Assembly: GCF_000719345.1 (NCBI RefSeq)
Contig: NZ_JOFX01000020.1
Span: 124,001 to 188,000 of the forward strand
DNA: 64,000 nucleotides
Reading direction: 5' to 3'
Origin: Streptomyces sp. NRRL F-2664
GTDB taxonomy: Bacteria > Actinomycetota > Actinomycetes > Streptomycetales > Streptomycetaceae
The translations under genes and the position numbers were made by a program. How positions within the stretch are numbered: the first letter of the stretch is position 1; every line of letters starts with the position of its first letter. This document shows positions 32,868 through 41,534 of this stretch, in pieces. The notes below the pieces were generated by a model. The model ran no database searches. It was not told where the DNA came from and saw nothing but the letters and a program-made list of their open reading frames with translations.

Positions 32868-33698
32868 GTGCTCTCCCCTCCAGGCCGCCGTGCGGCCCTG
32901 CGTGCGGCGCTGCGAACGGCCGGCCTCGGCCTGGCCGGCGCCGCGACGGCCGGCCTCGCCGCCGGCTGCGGCCCGGGGCGCCCTGCCGCCGGCACCGCCT
33001 CCGCGCCCGCCGGACCGTCTTCCCCGCCCCCCGGCCCCGACCGTCCGCCCCGGCCCGCCCAGGCGGCCCCCGCCGCCCCGCGCCGGTTCGCCGGGCAGCC
33101 CGTCGAGATCGGCCACGGTCCACGTGACCGCGACCGCGTCGCCCTCACCTTCCACGGCAACGGCGAGCCCGCCCTCGCGCGCGCGGCCCTGGCCGCGGCG
33201 GAGAAGGAGGGCGCGCGGGTCACCGTGCTGGCGATCGGCTCCTGGCTCGACGCCCACCCGGAGATGGCCCGCCGGATCCTCGACGGCGGCCACGAGCTCG
33301 GCAACCACACCCGGCGCCACCTCGCGATCAACGACCTGACCGAGGCGGAGGCGTACGCCGAGATCACCGGCTGCGCCGAGCGCCTGAAGCGGCTCACCGG
33401 TTCCATCGGCACGTGGTTCCGGCCGTCCCGGACGCAGTACGCGACCCCGCTCGTCCGGAAGCTGGCCCAGCGGGCCGGCTACCCGCACGTCCTGTCGTAC
33501 GACGTCGACTCCCTCGACTTCACCTCGCCCGGCGCCGCGGCCGTCGTCCGCAACGTCACCGGGACGATCCGCCCCGGATCCGTGGTGAGCCTGCACTTCG
33601 GCTACGCGGACACGGTGGACGCGATGCCCTCCCTCCTCCAAGAACTCGCGCGCCGCAAGCTGCGCGCGGTGACCACCACGGAGCTGCTGACCCCATGA
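32868..33698 (+). CDS. polysaccharide-deacetylase-fold lipoprotein with altered metal motif
   Basis: This 276-residue NodB-fold protein has an N-terminus with twin Arg, a hydrophobic core and Cys in LAAGC, a possible Tat-type lipoprotein signal. A Pro/Ala linker leads to the NodB domain (~80-270). The His pair of motif 2 is present (ELGNHTRRHL). Motif 1, normally TFDDG with the catalytic base and metal Asp, reads TFHGNG, so ordinary deacetylase chemistry is doubtful. Later motifs are also divergent (FRPSRTQY, YDVDSLDF, SLHFG). I favour GTG 32868; the alternative ATG 32847 has no ribosome site and would put a rare TTA (bldA-dependent) codon at position 4. Its stop overlaps the propeller gene (ATGA). 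Confidence 0.78.
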   Translation: MLSPPGRRAALRAALRTAGLGLAGAATAGLAAGCGPGRPAAGTASAPAGPSSPPPGPDRPPRPAQAAPAAPRRFAGQPVEIGHGPRDRDRVALTFHGNGEPALARAALAAAEKEGARVTVLAIGSWLDAHPEMARRILDGGHELGNHTRRHLAINDLTEAEAYAEITGCAERLKRLTGSIGTWFRPSRTQYATPLVRKLAQRAGYPHVLSYDVDSLDFTSPGAAAVVRNVTGTIRPGSVVSLHFGYADTVDAMPSLLQELARRKLRAVTTTELLTP

Positions 33699-34882
33699 AG
33701 ACCACCCGCCTTCCCCGGAATGCCGGCGTCCTGCTGGCCGGTCTGGTCCTCGCCGCCCTGGCGGGCTGCGGATCGGCCGGCAAGGGACCCGCCGAGGCGC
33801 TCGGCACCAAGGGCCCCGCCAAGCCCGTCAAGGCCGTGCCGGCCGCACCTCCCGGGCTGCCCGGCATGCCGCCCCTGCTGGACCCGAACGACGTCTACGC
33901 GGCGGACCGGCCGGGCAAGCTGTCCCCGGTGGTCAAGGACTTCCCGTCCCGCGTCTACGTGCCGAACACCAACTCCAACACGGTGTCCGTCATCGACCCC
34001 GAGACCTACCAGGTCATCGACACCATCCCGGTCGGGATCCAGCCCCAGCACGTCGTGCCCTCCTGGGACCTGAAGACCCTGTGGGTGAACAACAACCGGG
34101 GCCACACGCTCACCCCGATCAACCCCGCCACCGGCGAGGCCGGCAAGCCCGTCGAGGTGCACGACCCGTACAACCTGTACTTCACGCCCAACGGGAAGTA
34201 CGCGATCGTGATGGCCTCACTGGACAAGGAACTGGTCTTCCGCGACCCGCACACCATGGACCGCGTGAAGACCGTCCCGGTGACCTGCTTCGGCGTCAAC
34301 CACGCCGACTTCTCCGCCGACGGCCGCTACTTCATCGTGAGCTGCGAGTTCTCCGGCGAACTGCTCAAGGTGGACACCGAGCGGATGGAGGTCGTCGGCC
34401 AGCAGAAGCTGCCGTTCGAGGGCGCCATGCCGCAGGACGTCAAGGTCTCCCCGGACGGGAAGACCTTCTACGTCGCGGACATGATGGCGCACGGCATGTG
34501 GGTGCTCAGCGGGGACACCTTCGAGACCCCCAAGCTGCTGCCCACCGGGAAGGGCTGCCACGGCCTCTATGTGAGCCGCGACTCCAAGGAGATGTACGTG
34601 TCCAACCGCGGCGAGGGCACCATCTCGGTCTACAACTTCCCGCAGAAGAAGCTCACCAAGAAGTGGACGCTGCCGGACGGCGGCAGCCCCGACATGGGCG
34701 GCGTCTCCGCCGACGGCAAGGTGCTGTGGCTCTCCGGCCGCTACAACTCCGAGGTGTACGCCGTCGACACCACGACGGGCAAGCAGCTCGCCCGGATCCC
34801 GGTGGGCGGCGGCCCCCACGGACTCGCCGTGTACCCGCAGCCCGGGCGCTACTCGCTCGGCCACACCGGGATCTTCCGCTAG
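33695..34882 (+). CDS. YVTN/YncE-type beta-propeller lipoprotein
   Basis: This 395-residue exported lipoprotein has lipobox LAGC (Cys ~25), a Pro-rich spacer, then a seven-bladed propeller built of repeats such as RVYVPNTNSNTVSVIDPETYQV, FYVADMMAHGMWVL and EMYVSNRGEGTISVYN. Repeats of this YVTN type are usually structural or binding modules; no enzyme site is evident. His and Cys residues (CFGVNHADF, GKGCHGLYV) hint at metal or haem contact, but this is speculative. ATG 33695 overlaps the deacetylase-like stop by four bases, so the two lipoproteins are translationally coupled and probably act together at the outer face of the membrane. Confidence 0.85.
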   Translation: MKTTRLPRNAGVLLAGLVLAALAGCGSAGKGPAEALGTKGPAKPVKAVPAAPPGLPGMPPLLDPNDVYAADRPGKLSPVVKDFPSRVYVPNTNSNTVSVIDPETYQVIDTIPVGIQPQHVVPSWDLKTLWVNNNRGHTLTPINPATGEAGKPVEVHDPYNLYFTPNGKYAIVMASLDKELVFRDPHTMDRVKTVPVTCFGVNHADFSADGRYFIVSCEFSGELLKVDTERMEVVGQQKLPFEGAMPQDVKVSPDGKTFYVADMMAHGMWVLSGDTFETPKLLPTGKGCHGLYVSRDSKEMYVSNRGEGTISVYNFPQKKLTKKWTLPDGGSPDMGGVSADGKVLWLSGRYNSEVYAVDTTTGKQLARIPVGGGPHGLAVYPQPGRYSLGHTGIFR

Positions 34883-35002
34883 GCGCCCCGGCCCCGTGCC
34901 CGGCCCCCGGGCTCCGGCCCCGGGTCCGGCCCCGGGGGTCCGTCCGCCCCCGGCTGCCGCTACCCTGGGCCGGTCAACAAGCACCAAGAAGGGGTGGACC
35001 CA

Positions 35003-35215
35003 GTGGCGGACATCGAGAGCGCACGGGCTACGTTCGACCGGTTCGACGTGAACGGTGACGGCTTCATCACGGCCGACGAGTACAGCGCCGCGATGCGCGC
35101 CATGGGCGACGCCCACGTGAGCCCGGCGGTCGCGGACTCCGTCGTCGCCTCCAAGGACGCCAACGGCGACAAGCTCCTCAGCTTCGACGAGTTCTGGGCC
35201 TCCCTGGACCAGTAG
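35003..35215 (+). CDS. small EF-hand calcium-binding protein
   Basis: This 70-residue calmodulin-like protein has two canonical EF-hand loops: DVNGDGFITADE (~15-26) and DANGDKLLSFDE (~51-62), with Asp/Asn ligands at positions 1, 3 and 5 and Glu at 12. It has no signal peptide, so it is a cytoplasmic calcium sensor or buffer of the kind found in Streptomyces. GTG 35003 has AAGGGG eight bases upstream. It is monocistronic; a near-perfect hairpin separates it from the convergent PadR gene. Confidence 0.93.
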   Translation: MADIESARATFDRFDVNGDGFITADEYSAAMRAMGDAHVSPAVADSVVASKDANGDKLLSFDEFWASLDQ

Positions 35216-35223
35216 TCTCCCGC

Positions 35224-35254
35224 TTCCCGCTCCGGCCCCGGGCCGGAGCGGGAA
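35224..35254. terminator. bidirectional terminator between EF-hand and PadR genes
   Basis: A perfect 14-bp stem TTCCCGCTCCGGCC (35224-35237; complement 35241-35254) with a 3-nt loop lies between convergent stops at 35215 and 35261. Confidence 0.9.
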
Positions 35255-35260
35255 CGCGCG

Positions 35261-35818
35261 TCAGGCGGCCGGCCCCGACGGGTCCGCCACGTCCTCGACC
35301 TCGGCCAGCGCCTCCTCCAGCCAGGCCAGCCAGAAGGTCTCCAGGGCGATCCCGCCGTGCAGGACGAGCCGCCGCAGCCGGTCCTCCACCGCGTCGCGGC
35401 CCGGCGGGAAGTCCTTCTCCTCGATGGCCTCGTACTGCGCGAGCTGGCGACGGTGCAGGTCCAGATGGCGCCGCAGCTCGGGACCGAGTCCCTGCGGCCC
35501 CACCACGCCCGCCGCGCGGATCCGCAGCAGCAGCGGATCGCGCATCGGCTTCGGGTCCTGGCTCTCGCCGACCCACCGGGCCAGCTCGGTGCTCCCGGCG
35601 GGCAGCACCTCGTACTCCTTCTTCTGCCCGCGCACGGGCACCTCGCTGGGCAGCGCCCGGATCAGCCCCGCCTCCTCCAGCCGTCCGAGCTCGCGGTAGA
35701 TCTGCTGGTGCGTCGCCGACCAGAAGTAGCCGATCGACTTGTCGAACCGCCGGGTCAGCTCCAGTCCGGACGAGGGCTTCTCGAGCAGGGCGGTGAGGAT
35801 GGCGTGCGGCAGCGACAT
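35261..35818 (-). CDS. PadR-family transcriptional regulator
   Basis: This 185-residue repressor has an N-terminal winged helix: LPHAILTALLEKPSSGLELTRRF, then FWSATHQQIYRELGRLEEAGLI, the recognition region typical of PadR subfamily 2. It also has a long Leu/Arg-rich C-terminal helical dimerisation domain with an acidic end. Such proteins often repress a neighbouring gene and respond to phenolics or stress. The divergent neighbour is the reductase-like gene at 36030, 211 bp away, a candidate target. No clear palindrome was picked out in the gap. Confidence 0.88.
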   Translation of the reverse strand: MSLPHAILTALLEKPSSGLELTRRFDKSIGYFWSATHQQIYRELGRLEEAGLIRALPSEVPVRGQKKEYEVLPAGSTELARWVGESQDPKPMRDPLLLRIRAAGVVGPQGLGPELRRHLDLHRRQLAQYEAIEEKDFPPGRDAVEDRLRRLVLHGGIALETFWLAWLEEALAEVEDVADPSGPAA

Positions 35819-36029
35819 GCCGCCATCCTAGGTTTGCCGCGGCCCGGGTACGGCGTTCACCTCCGAGCAGCCGTCCCCGTACGGGCCAGGCCCACTGGCG
35901 GCCGCCGCGCGGGGGTGCGCAGGCTGGGGTGCGCGACCGCCCCCGAGAAGCGGCCTTCCCGGTCCCGGACGCCGACGAGTTCTCCGCGCCCGGACGGTCT
36001 CAACGGGACGACACGACTGGAGGAAGCCC

Positions 36030-36677
36030 GTGGAGCAACTGCTCAGAGTCCAGAACTTCTGCGTCTCGCGCGACGGATTCGGTACCGGTGAGCACCAGAG
36101 CCTGGAACGGCCGTTCGGCCACGCCGACCCCGGGCCCCTGTTCGCGTGGGCCGGGGCCACCGCGAGCTGGCCGAACCGCACCGACCCGGGCGGCAGCCGG
36201 GGCCTGGACGACTACTTCACCCGCGACTTCACGCACAACATCGGCGCCGAGATCATGGGCCGCAACAAGTTCGGGCCGCAGCGCGGGCCCTGGGCCGACC
36301 ACGAGTGGCAGGGCTGGTGGGGCGACGAGCCCCCGTTCCACACCCCGGTCTTCGTCATGACCCACCACCCGCGTCCCTCGTTCACCCTGTCCGACACCAC
36401 CTTCCACTTCGTCGACGACGACCCGGCAGCGGTCCTCGCGGCGGCCCGGGAGGCGGCCGGGGGCAAGGACGTGCGGCTGGGCGGCGGAGCGACCACGATC
36501 CGCGAGTTCCTCGACGCCGGCCTCGTCGACACCCTGCACGTGGCGGTCGCACCCCTGGACCTCGGTTCCGGGGTGCGGCTGTGGAGGGCGCCCGAGGAGC
36601 TGCTCGACCGATTCCACCTGGAGGTCGTGCCCAGCCCGAGCAGCGGCGTGACGCACCACCTGTTCTGGCGCAGGTGA
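36030..36677 (+). CDS. dihydrofolate reductase / RibD C-terminal family protein
   Basis: This 215-residue protein is of the DHFR-like family related to the RibD reductase domain. It has a short N-terminal strand (VQNFCVSRDGFGTG), IMGRNKFGPQRGPW, VFVMTHHPRPSF, a nucleotide-binding loop RLGGGATTIREFLDAGLVDTLHV in pieces, and a C-terminal THHLFWR strand. The role is probably an NADPH-dependent reduction of an unknown small molecule; family members are common and mostly uncharacterised. GTG 36030 has GGAGGA five bases upstream. A 15-bp hairpin ends it. It is divergent from the PadR gene. Confidence 0.85.
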   Translation: MEQLLRVQNFCVSRDGFGTGEHQSLERPFGHADPGPLFAWAGATASWPNRTDPGGSRGLDDYFTRDFTHNIGAEIMGRNKFGPQRGPWADHEWQGWWGDEPPFHTPVFVMTHHPRPSFTLSDTTFHFVDDDPAAVLAAAREAAGGKDVRLGGGATTIREFLDAGLVDTLHVAVAPLDLGSGVRLWRAPEELLDRFHLEVVPSPSSGVTHHLFWRR

Positions 36678-36683
36678 AGAACA

Positions 36684-36718
36684 GGCCGGCCCGGGGCGGG
36701 CGACGCCCCGGGCCGGCC
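36684..36718. terminator. bidirectional terminator
   Basis: A perfect 15-bp stem GGCCGGCCCGGGGCG (36684-36698; complement 36704-36718) with a 5-nt loop lies between convergent genes ending at 36677 and 36734. Confidence 0.9.
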
Positions 36719-36733
36719 GTCCGAACCGCCGGT

Positions 36734-37231
36734 TCAGTGGGCGATGTCCACGACGAACCGCTCGGGCGAGTGGAGGCTGTAGGCCCGGTAGTAGGGGAGG
36801 GTGTCGAAGGCGGCGCCGAAGGTCACGTACCCCTCGTAGTCGCCGGTCAGGGCGATGCCCTTGAGCTTGCTCAGGTAGACCTTCTGGAGCTTGGGCCCCT
36901 GGTAGACGCTCTCGCCCGCGTCGTTGTGCGCGGCGGCGGGGTTGAGGCGGATTTCCAGGAAGTACTTCCCGGCCAGCGGCACGGGTTTCCCGGACCCGTC
37001 GTAGATCAGCTGTGCGACGGGAGTGACGGTCGTCCCGGGGGGATACCCCTGCAGGTCGATGACGATCCGGTCGAACGTGGCGTGCCCGCCCCAGCGGGCA
37101 TTGACGACGAGCGGGGTCTGGGTCTGGGTGGCGGTCGTTGAGGCCGAGGCAGGCGCGGCGAGGGAGAGGCAGGTGGCGAGCAGAACGCCGGTTGCCAGGG
37201 CCGCGAACTGCCGGAGACGCGGAGAGATCAT
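36734..37231 (-). CDS. secreted AMIN-like domain protein
   Basis: This 165-residue exported protein has a signal peptide to about residue 31 (SLAAPASAS). A single beta-sandwich domain follows with RWGGHATFDRIVIDLQGYPPG, KYFLEIRLNPAAAH and a final SPERFVVDIAH. The pattern fits the AMIN-like domain family of actinobacteria; AMIN domains bind cell-wall or envelope components. There is no catalytic domain. ATG 37231 has GAGGGGA upstream. It is divergent from a lipoprotein gene. Confidence 0.8.
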   Translation of the reverse strand: MISPRLRQFAALATGVLLATCLSLAAPASASTTATQTQTPLVVNARWGGHATFDRIVIDLQGYPPGTTVTPVAQLIYDGSGKPVPLAGKYFLEIRLNPAAAHNDAGESVYQGPKLQKVYLSKLKGIALTGDYEGYVTFGAAFDTLPYYRAYSLHSPERFVVDIAH

Positions 37232-37392
37232 GACGTCCCCTCGATTCTCGAGTGACGGGACTGCGACACCGCTGAGGACGCCGCCACGGAGCCGGTGGTT
37301 CCCGTTCTGGTTCTGCTTTTCGCCGATGCGCGACTGCCGTTGCTGGCAGGGTGGTTCAGTGGAACCGGCCCCGTTCGACAGGAGAGAACCGG

Positions 37393-38010
37393 ATGCGACG
37401 ATCTCGTTTTCCCCGCCACGCGGCGGTCGCCGTGGCCCTGGTCCTGGCCACCACCGCCTGCGGCGGCGGCGCCGACCGTGAGGTCTCGCAGGAGGGCAAG
37501 GGCGGCTACCCGTGGAAGGCCACGGACGAGATCTGCAACGTGCTCCCGTACGGGGAGCTCGCCGATCCGCTGGGTGCGCGGGAGGAGGCCGCTGATCGGA
37601 TCAAACGGTCCGGCGGGGGAGCTCCGGGCGTCCAGTGCGTCCAGCCGCTCGCCGAGTCCGGCCCGGCGAAGTACGGGAACGTCAAGGTCGAGCTGGACCT
37701 CGCCTACACCGAGAGCGTCGACTTCGCCCAGGACGTCTTCGCCAGGAACCGCGAGAACACGCGCACGACCTCGCCGGACAGCGTCCTCGTGGACGTCGAG
37801 GGCGTGGGCAGGGAGGCCTACCGGTTCGCCTTCAACAAGCCCGACGACCGGCGCCAGGTGCGCGAGCTGCGCCTGCGGGACAGCAACCTGATGATCGACA
37901 TCACCGTCACGGCCGAGGCGCGCTCGCTGCCCACCCCCGAGAGCCTCAAGGCGTTCGACGCGTCCGTGGAGGACTTCGCCAAGGGCTGCCTCGAAGCCCT
38001 GCGCGCATGA
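37393..38010 (+). CDS. DUF3558-like lipoprotein
   Basis: This 205-residue lipoprotein has lipobox TTAC (Cys ~23) followed by GGGAD. The domain has ICNVLPYGELADPLG, VQCVQPLAESG and a C-terminal AKGCLEALRA, so Cys pairs likely form disulfides. It resembles actinobacterial DUF3558-type lipoproteins, whose function is unknown. ATG 37393 has GGAGAGAA upstream and removes 14 non-native residues of the longer open frame. It ends at a hairpin shared with sdaA. Confidence 0.7.
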   Translation: MRRSRFPRHAAVAVALVLATTACGGGADREVSQEGKGGYPWKATDEICNVLPYGELADPLGAREEAADRIKRSGGGAPGVQCVQPLAESGPAKYGNVKVELDLAYTESVDFAQDVFARNRENTRTTSPDSVLVDVEGVGREAYRFAFNKPDDRRQVRELRLRDSNLMIDITVTAEARSLPTPESLKAFDASVEDFAKGCLEALRA

Positions 38011-38014
38011 CGGC

Positions 38015-38048
38015 CGGGTCCCGGCACGCAGCCGCGCGCCGGGACCCG
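38015..38048. terminator. bidirectional terminator between lipoprotein gene and sdaA
   Basis: A perfect 11-bp stem CGGGTCCCGGC (38015-38025; complement 38038-38048) lies between convergent genes. Confidence 0.8.
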
Positions 38049-38106
38049 TGCGTCGCCCGTGCCCCGGCTGCCGCGGGTCCGGCCGGCCCACGTCAGCCGG
38101 CGGGGG

Positions 38107-39489
38107 TCAGCACTCGATGACGTTGACCGCGAGGCCGCCGCGGGCGGTCTCCTTGTACTTGATCTTCATGTCGGCGCCGGTCTCCTTCATGGTCTTGATG
38201 ACCTTGTCGAGGGAGACCTTGTGGGAGCCGTCGCCGCGCATCGCCATCTTGGCGGCGGTGACGGCCTTGACCGCGGCCATGCCGTTGCGCTCGATGCAGG
38301 GGATCTGGACCAGGCCGCCGACCGGGTCGCAGGTCAGGCCCAGGTTGTGCTCCATGCCGATCTCGGCGGCGTTCTCGACCTGCTCCGGGGTGCCGCCGAG
38401 GACCTCGGCGAGGGCGCCCGCCGCCATCGAGCAGGCGGAGCCCACCTCGCCCTGGCAGCCGACCTCGGCGCCGGAGATCGAGGCGTTCTCCTTGAACAGC
38501 ATGCCGATCGCGCCCGCCGCCAGCAGGAAGCGGACCACGCCGTCCTCGTCCGCGCCCGGGACGAAGTTCATGTAGTAGTGCAGGACGGCCGGGAGGACGC
38601 CCGCCGCGCCGTTGGTGGGCGCGGTGACGACGCGGCCGCCGGCCGCGTTCTCCTCGTTGACCGCCATCGCGTAGATCGTCGTCCACTCGCTGCGGTGCAT
38701 CATCGGGTCGCCCTCGGTGCGCAGCTGGCGCGCCGTGGCGGCGGCGCGGCGCTTGACCCGCAGGCCGCCGGGGAGGATGCCCTCGCGGGACATGCCGCGG
38801 GAGACGCAGGACTGCATGACCCGCCAGATCTCCAGGAGGCCCTCGCGGATCTCCTCCTCCGTGCGCCAGGCCTTCTCGTTCTCCAGCATCAGCGAGGAGA
38901 TCGACAGGCCGGTCTCGTTCGCCAGGCGCAGCATCTCGTCGCCGGAGCGGAAGGGATACCTCAGCACCGTGTCGTCGAGCTTGATCCGGTCCTCGCCGAC
39001 CGCGTCCTCGTCCACGACGAAGCCGCCGCCGACCGAGTAGTAGGTCTTCTCCAGCAGCGGGGTGCCGGCCTCGTCGTACGCGAAGAGCGTCATGCCGTTC
39101 GCGTGGTACGGCAGGGAGCGCCGGCGGTGCAGGATCAGCTGGTTCGGCTCGTCGAAGGCGATCTCGTGGCCATCGCCTATCTCCGCGCCCAGCAGCCGCA
39201 GGCGGCCGCTCCTGCGGATGCGCTCCACCTCGTCGTCGGCCGTCTCCACGTCCACGGTGCGGGGGGAGTGGCCCTCCAGGCCCAGCAGCACCGCCTTGGG
39301 GGTGCCGTGGCCGTGGCCGGTCGCGCCGAGGGAGCCGAAGAGCTCGGCCCGCACGGAGGCCGTCTGGGCGAGCACGCCGTCCTTCTTCAGCCGCGTAGCG
39401 AACATGCGGGCGGCGCGCATCGGACCCACGGTGTGCGAGCTGGACGGACCGATGCCGATCGAGAAGAGATCGAAAACGGAAATGGCCAC
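38107..39489 (-). CDS. sdaA: L-serine ammonia-lyase (single-chain)
   Basis: This 460-residue iron-sulfur serine dehydratase deaminates L-serine to pyruvate and ammonia. The beta domain at the N-terminus begins [21 protein letters not shown], and the alpha domain holds cysteines for the [4Fe-4S] cluster ([25 protein letters not shown]). I use GTG 39489, which matches the family start, with GGGAG nine bases upstream. It follows glyA on the same strand after a terminator, so it probably has its own promoter, but the location ties it to serine/glycine turnover with the riboswitch-controlled genes. Confidence 0.93.
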   Translation of the reverse strand: MAISVFDLFSIGIGPSSSHTVGPMRAARMFATRLKKDGVLAQTASVRAELFGSLGATGHGHGTPKAVLLGLEGHSPRTVDVETADDEVERIRRSGRLRLLGAEIGDGHEIAFDEPNQLILHRRRSLPYHANGMTLFAYDEAGTPLLEKTYYSVGGGFVVDEDAVGEDRIKLDDTVLRYPFRSGDEMLRLANETGLSISSLMLENEKAWRTEEEIREGLLEIWRVMQSCVSRGMSREGILPGGLRVKRRAAATARQLRTEGDPMMHRSEWTTIYAMAVNEENAAGGRVVTAPTNGAAGVLPAVLHYYMNFVPGADEDGVVRFLLAAGAIGMLFKENASISGAEVGCQGEVGSACSMAAGALAEVLGGTPEQVENAAEIGMEHNLGLTCDPVGGLVQIPCIERNGMAAVKAVTAAKMAMRGDGSHKVSLDKVIKTMKETGADMKIKYKETARGGLAVNVIEC

Positions 39490-39731
39490 GGTGGCGGACT
39501 CCCGGGTCATCCCCGCGGTGGCGGGGAACGGACCGTCCAGTCGCTCTCGCAGCGTAGCGAGGCGGCCGACGGAGGGTGCGGACTGTGCAGGGATTGCGGG
39601 CAAAGACCACCTCGTGGGCGCCCTTGCCCGGTTCATCAGCGTACGTCAGTTCGTGAGGGGCTCGGTTACGCCGACCTGTACGGCGACTTTCGCGGCCCCG
39701 ACGTCGAGGCCCGCGCCCGGGCCACGGAAAA

Positions 39732-39762
39732 GGCCCGGCCCTGTGTGGAACAAGGCCGGGCC
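39732..39762 (-). terminator. terminator after glyA
   Basis: A perfect 9-bp stem (GGCCCGGCC / GGCCGGGCC, 39732-39740 and 39754-39762) is followed on the minus strand by TTTT, 17 bp beyond the glyA stop. The rest of the 289-bp gap to sdaA (39490-39778) shows no gene. Confidence 0.85.
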
Positions 39763-39778
39763 CGCCCGAGCCGGTGCC

Positions 39779-41035
39779 CTAGAGCGACGGGTACAGCGGG
39801 AACTTCGCGGCGAGCGCCGAGACGCGCGCCTTGAGGCCCTCGGCGTCGTACGCCGGCTTCAGCGCCTGCGCGATGATCTCGGCGACCTCGGTGAAGGCCT
39901 CGGCGTCGAAACCGCGGGTGGCCAGGGCCGGCGTACCGATCCGCAGACCCGAGGTGACCATCGGCGGCCGCGGGTCGTTCGGGATGGCGTTGCGGTTGAC
40001 CGTGATGCCGACCTCGTGCAGGCGGTCCTCGGCCTGCTGGCCGTCCAGCTCGGAGTTGCGCAGGTCGACCAGGACCAGGTGTACGTCGGTGCCGCCGGTG
40101 AGGACGTCCACACCCACGGCCTTGACGTCGTCCTGGACCAGGCGGGCGGCGAGGATCTTCGCGCCCTCCAGGGTGCGCTCCTGGCGCTCCTTGAACTCGG
40201 GCGAGGCCGCGACCTTGAAGGAGACCGCCTTGGCCGCGATCACGTGCTCCAGGGGGCCGCCCTGCTGGCCGGGGAAGACCGCGGAGTTGATCTTCTTGGC
40301 CAGCTCCTGCGTCGACAGGATCACACCGCCGCGCGGACCGCCGAGGGTCTTGTGCGTGGTGGTGGTGACGACGTGGGCGTGCGGGACCGGGTTCGGGTGC
40401 AGACCCGCGGCCACCAGGCCGGCGAAGTGCGCCATGTCGACCATCAGGTACGCGCCGACCTCGTCCGCGATGCGGCGGAAGGCGGCGAAGTCCAGCTGGC
40501 GCGGGTACGCGGACCAGCCGGCGACGATCAGCTGCGGCTTGGACTCCTTGGCGAGGCGCTCGACCTCGGCCATGTCCACCTGTCCGGACTCGTCCACGTG
40601 GTACGGGACCACGTTGTAGAGCTTGCCGGAGAAGTTGATCTTCATGCCGTGGGTCAGGTGACCGCCGTGGGCCAGGTTCAGACCCATGATCGTGTCGCCC
40701 GGCTTGAGCAGCGCGAACATCGCGGCGGCGTTCGCCTGCGCACCGGAGTGCGGCTGGACGTTCGCGGCCTCGGCGCCGAACAGCGCCTTGATGCGGTCGA
40801 TCGCGATCTGCTCGACCACGTCGACGTGCTCGCAACCGCCGTAGTAGCGGCGGCCCGGGTAGCCCTCGGCGTACTTGTTGGTCAGGACCGAGCCCTGGGC
40901 CTCCATGACGGCGACCGGAGCGAAGTTCTCCGACGCGATCATTTCCAGGGTCGACTGCTGGCGCACGAGCTCGGCGTCGACGGCTGCGGCGACGTCGGGG
41001 TCGAGTTCGTGGAGAGGGGTGTTCAGTACGGACAT
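39779..41035 (-). CDS. glyA: serine hydroxymethyltransferase
   Basis: This 418-residue PLP enzyme interconverts serine and glycine with tetrahydrofolate, feeding one-carbon units. It has the N-terminal [37 protein letters not shown] and the PLP lysine in [14 protein letters not shown] (~residue 228). Full length. ATG 41035 has AGGGGA upstream and lies 15 bp after gcvH, so both are in one operon with gcvT under the glycine riboswitch. In excess glycine the cleavage system makes methylene-THF, which this enzyme can use to turn glycine into serine. Confidence 0.97.
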   Translation of the reverse strand: MSVLNTPLHELDPDVAAAVDAELVRQQSTLEMIASENFAPVAVMEAQGSVLTNKYAEGYPGRRYYGGCEHVDVVEQIAIDRIKALFGAEAANVQPHSGAQANAAAMFALLKPGDTIMGLNLAHGGHLTHGMKINFSGKLYNVVPYHVDESGQVDMAEVERLAKESKPQLIVAGWSAYPRQLDFAAFRRIADEVGAYLMVDMAHFAGLVAAGLHPNPVPHAHVVTTTTHKTLGGPRGGVILSTQELAKKINSAVFPGQQGGPLEHVIAAKAVSFKVAASPEFKERQERTLEGAKILAARLVQDDVKAVGVDVLTGGTDVHLVLVDLRNSELDGQQAEDRLHEVGITVNRNAIPNDPRPPMVTSGLRIGTPALATRGFDAEAFTEVAEIIAQALKPAYDAEGLKARVSALAAKFPLYPSL

Positions 41036-41050
41036 CAGGATCCCCTGGGG

Positions 41051-41431
41051 TCAGTTACCGGCGGTGAGCTTGGTGTACTCCTCGGCGGAGAGCACGTCCT
41101 TGGGCTCCTCCGAGATGCGCACCTTGAACAGCCAGCCGCCCTCGAACGGGGCGGTGTTCACGAGCGCCGGGTCGTCCACGACGTCCTGGTTGGCCTCGAC
41201 GATCTCGCCGGAGACCGGGGAGTAGAGGTCGGAGACAGACTTGGTCGACTCCAGCTCGCCACAGGTCTCGCCCTCGGTCACGGTGTCGCCGACCGCGGGG
41301 AGCTGCGCGTAGACGACGTCACCGAGCGCGTTGGCCGCGAACTCGGTGATGCCGACCGTCGCGACGCCGTCCACGACGTCGGACAGCCACTCGTGCTCCT
41401 TGGTGTAACGCAGATTCTCGGGGGTGCTCAT
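41051..41431 (-). CDS. gcvH: glycine cleavage system H protein
   Basis: This 126-residue lipoyl carrier shuttles the aminomethyl intermediate between P, T and L proteins. The lipoyl-lysine motif [20 protein letters not shown] has Lys64 as attachment site. N-terminal RYTKEHEWL and C-terminal [10 protein letters not shown] are standard. ATG 41431 has GGAGAA seven bases upstream. It lies 103 bp after gcvT and 15 bp before glyA. The P protein (gcvP) is not in this window. Confidence 0.97.
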   Translation of the reverse strand: MSTPENLRYTKEHEWLSDVVDGVATVGITEFAANALGDVVYAQLPAVGDTVTEGETCGELESTKSVSDLYSPVSGEIVEANQDVVDDPALVNTAPFEGGWLFKVRISEEPKDVLSAEEYTKLTAGN

Positions 41432-41534
41432 GGCCTGATTCTCCTGGATGCGGGGGAGTGGATACGAACTGCGGTCTTGGGTACTGAGACGGCGCCGTAC
41501 CGGTACCCGGACGGCGGACGTCGTGCGCGGAGGG

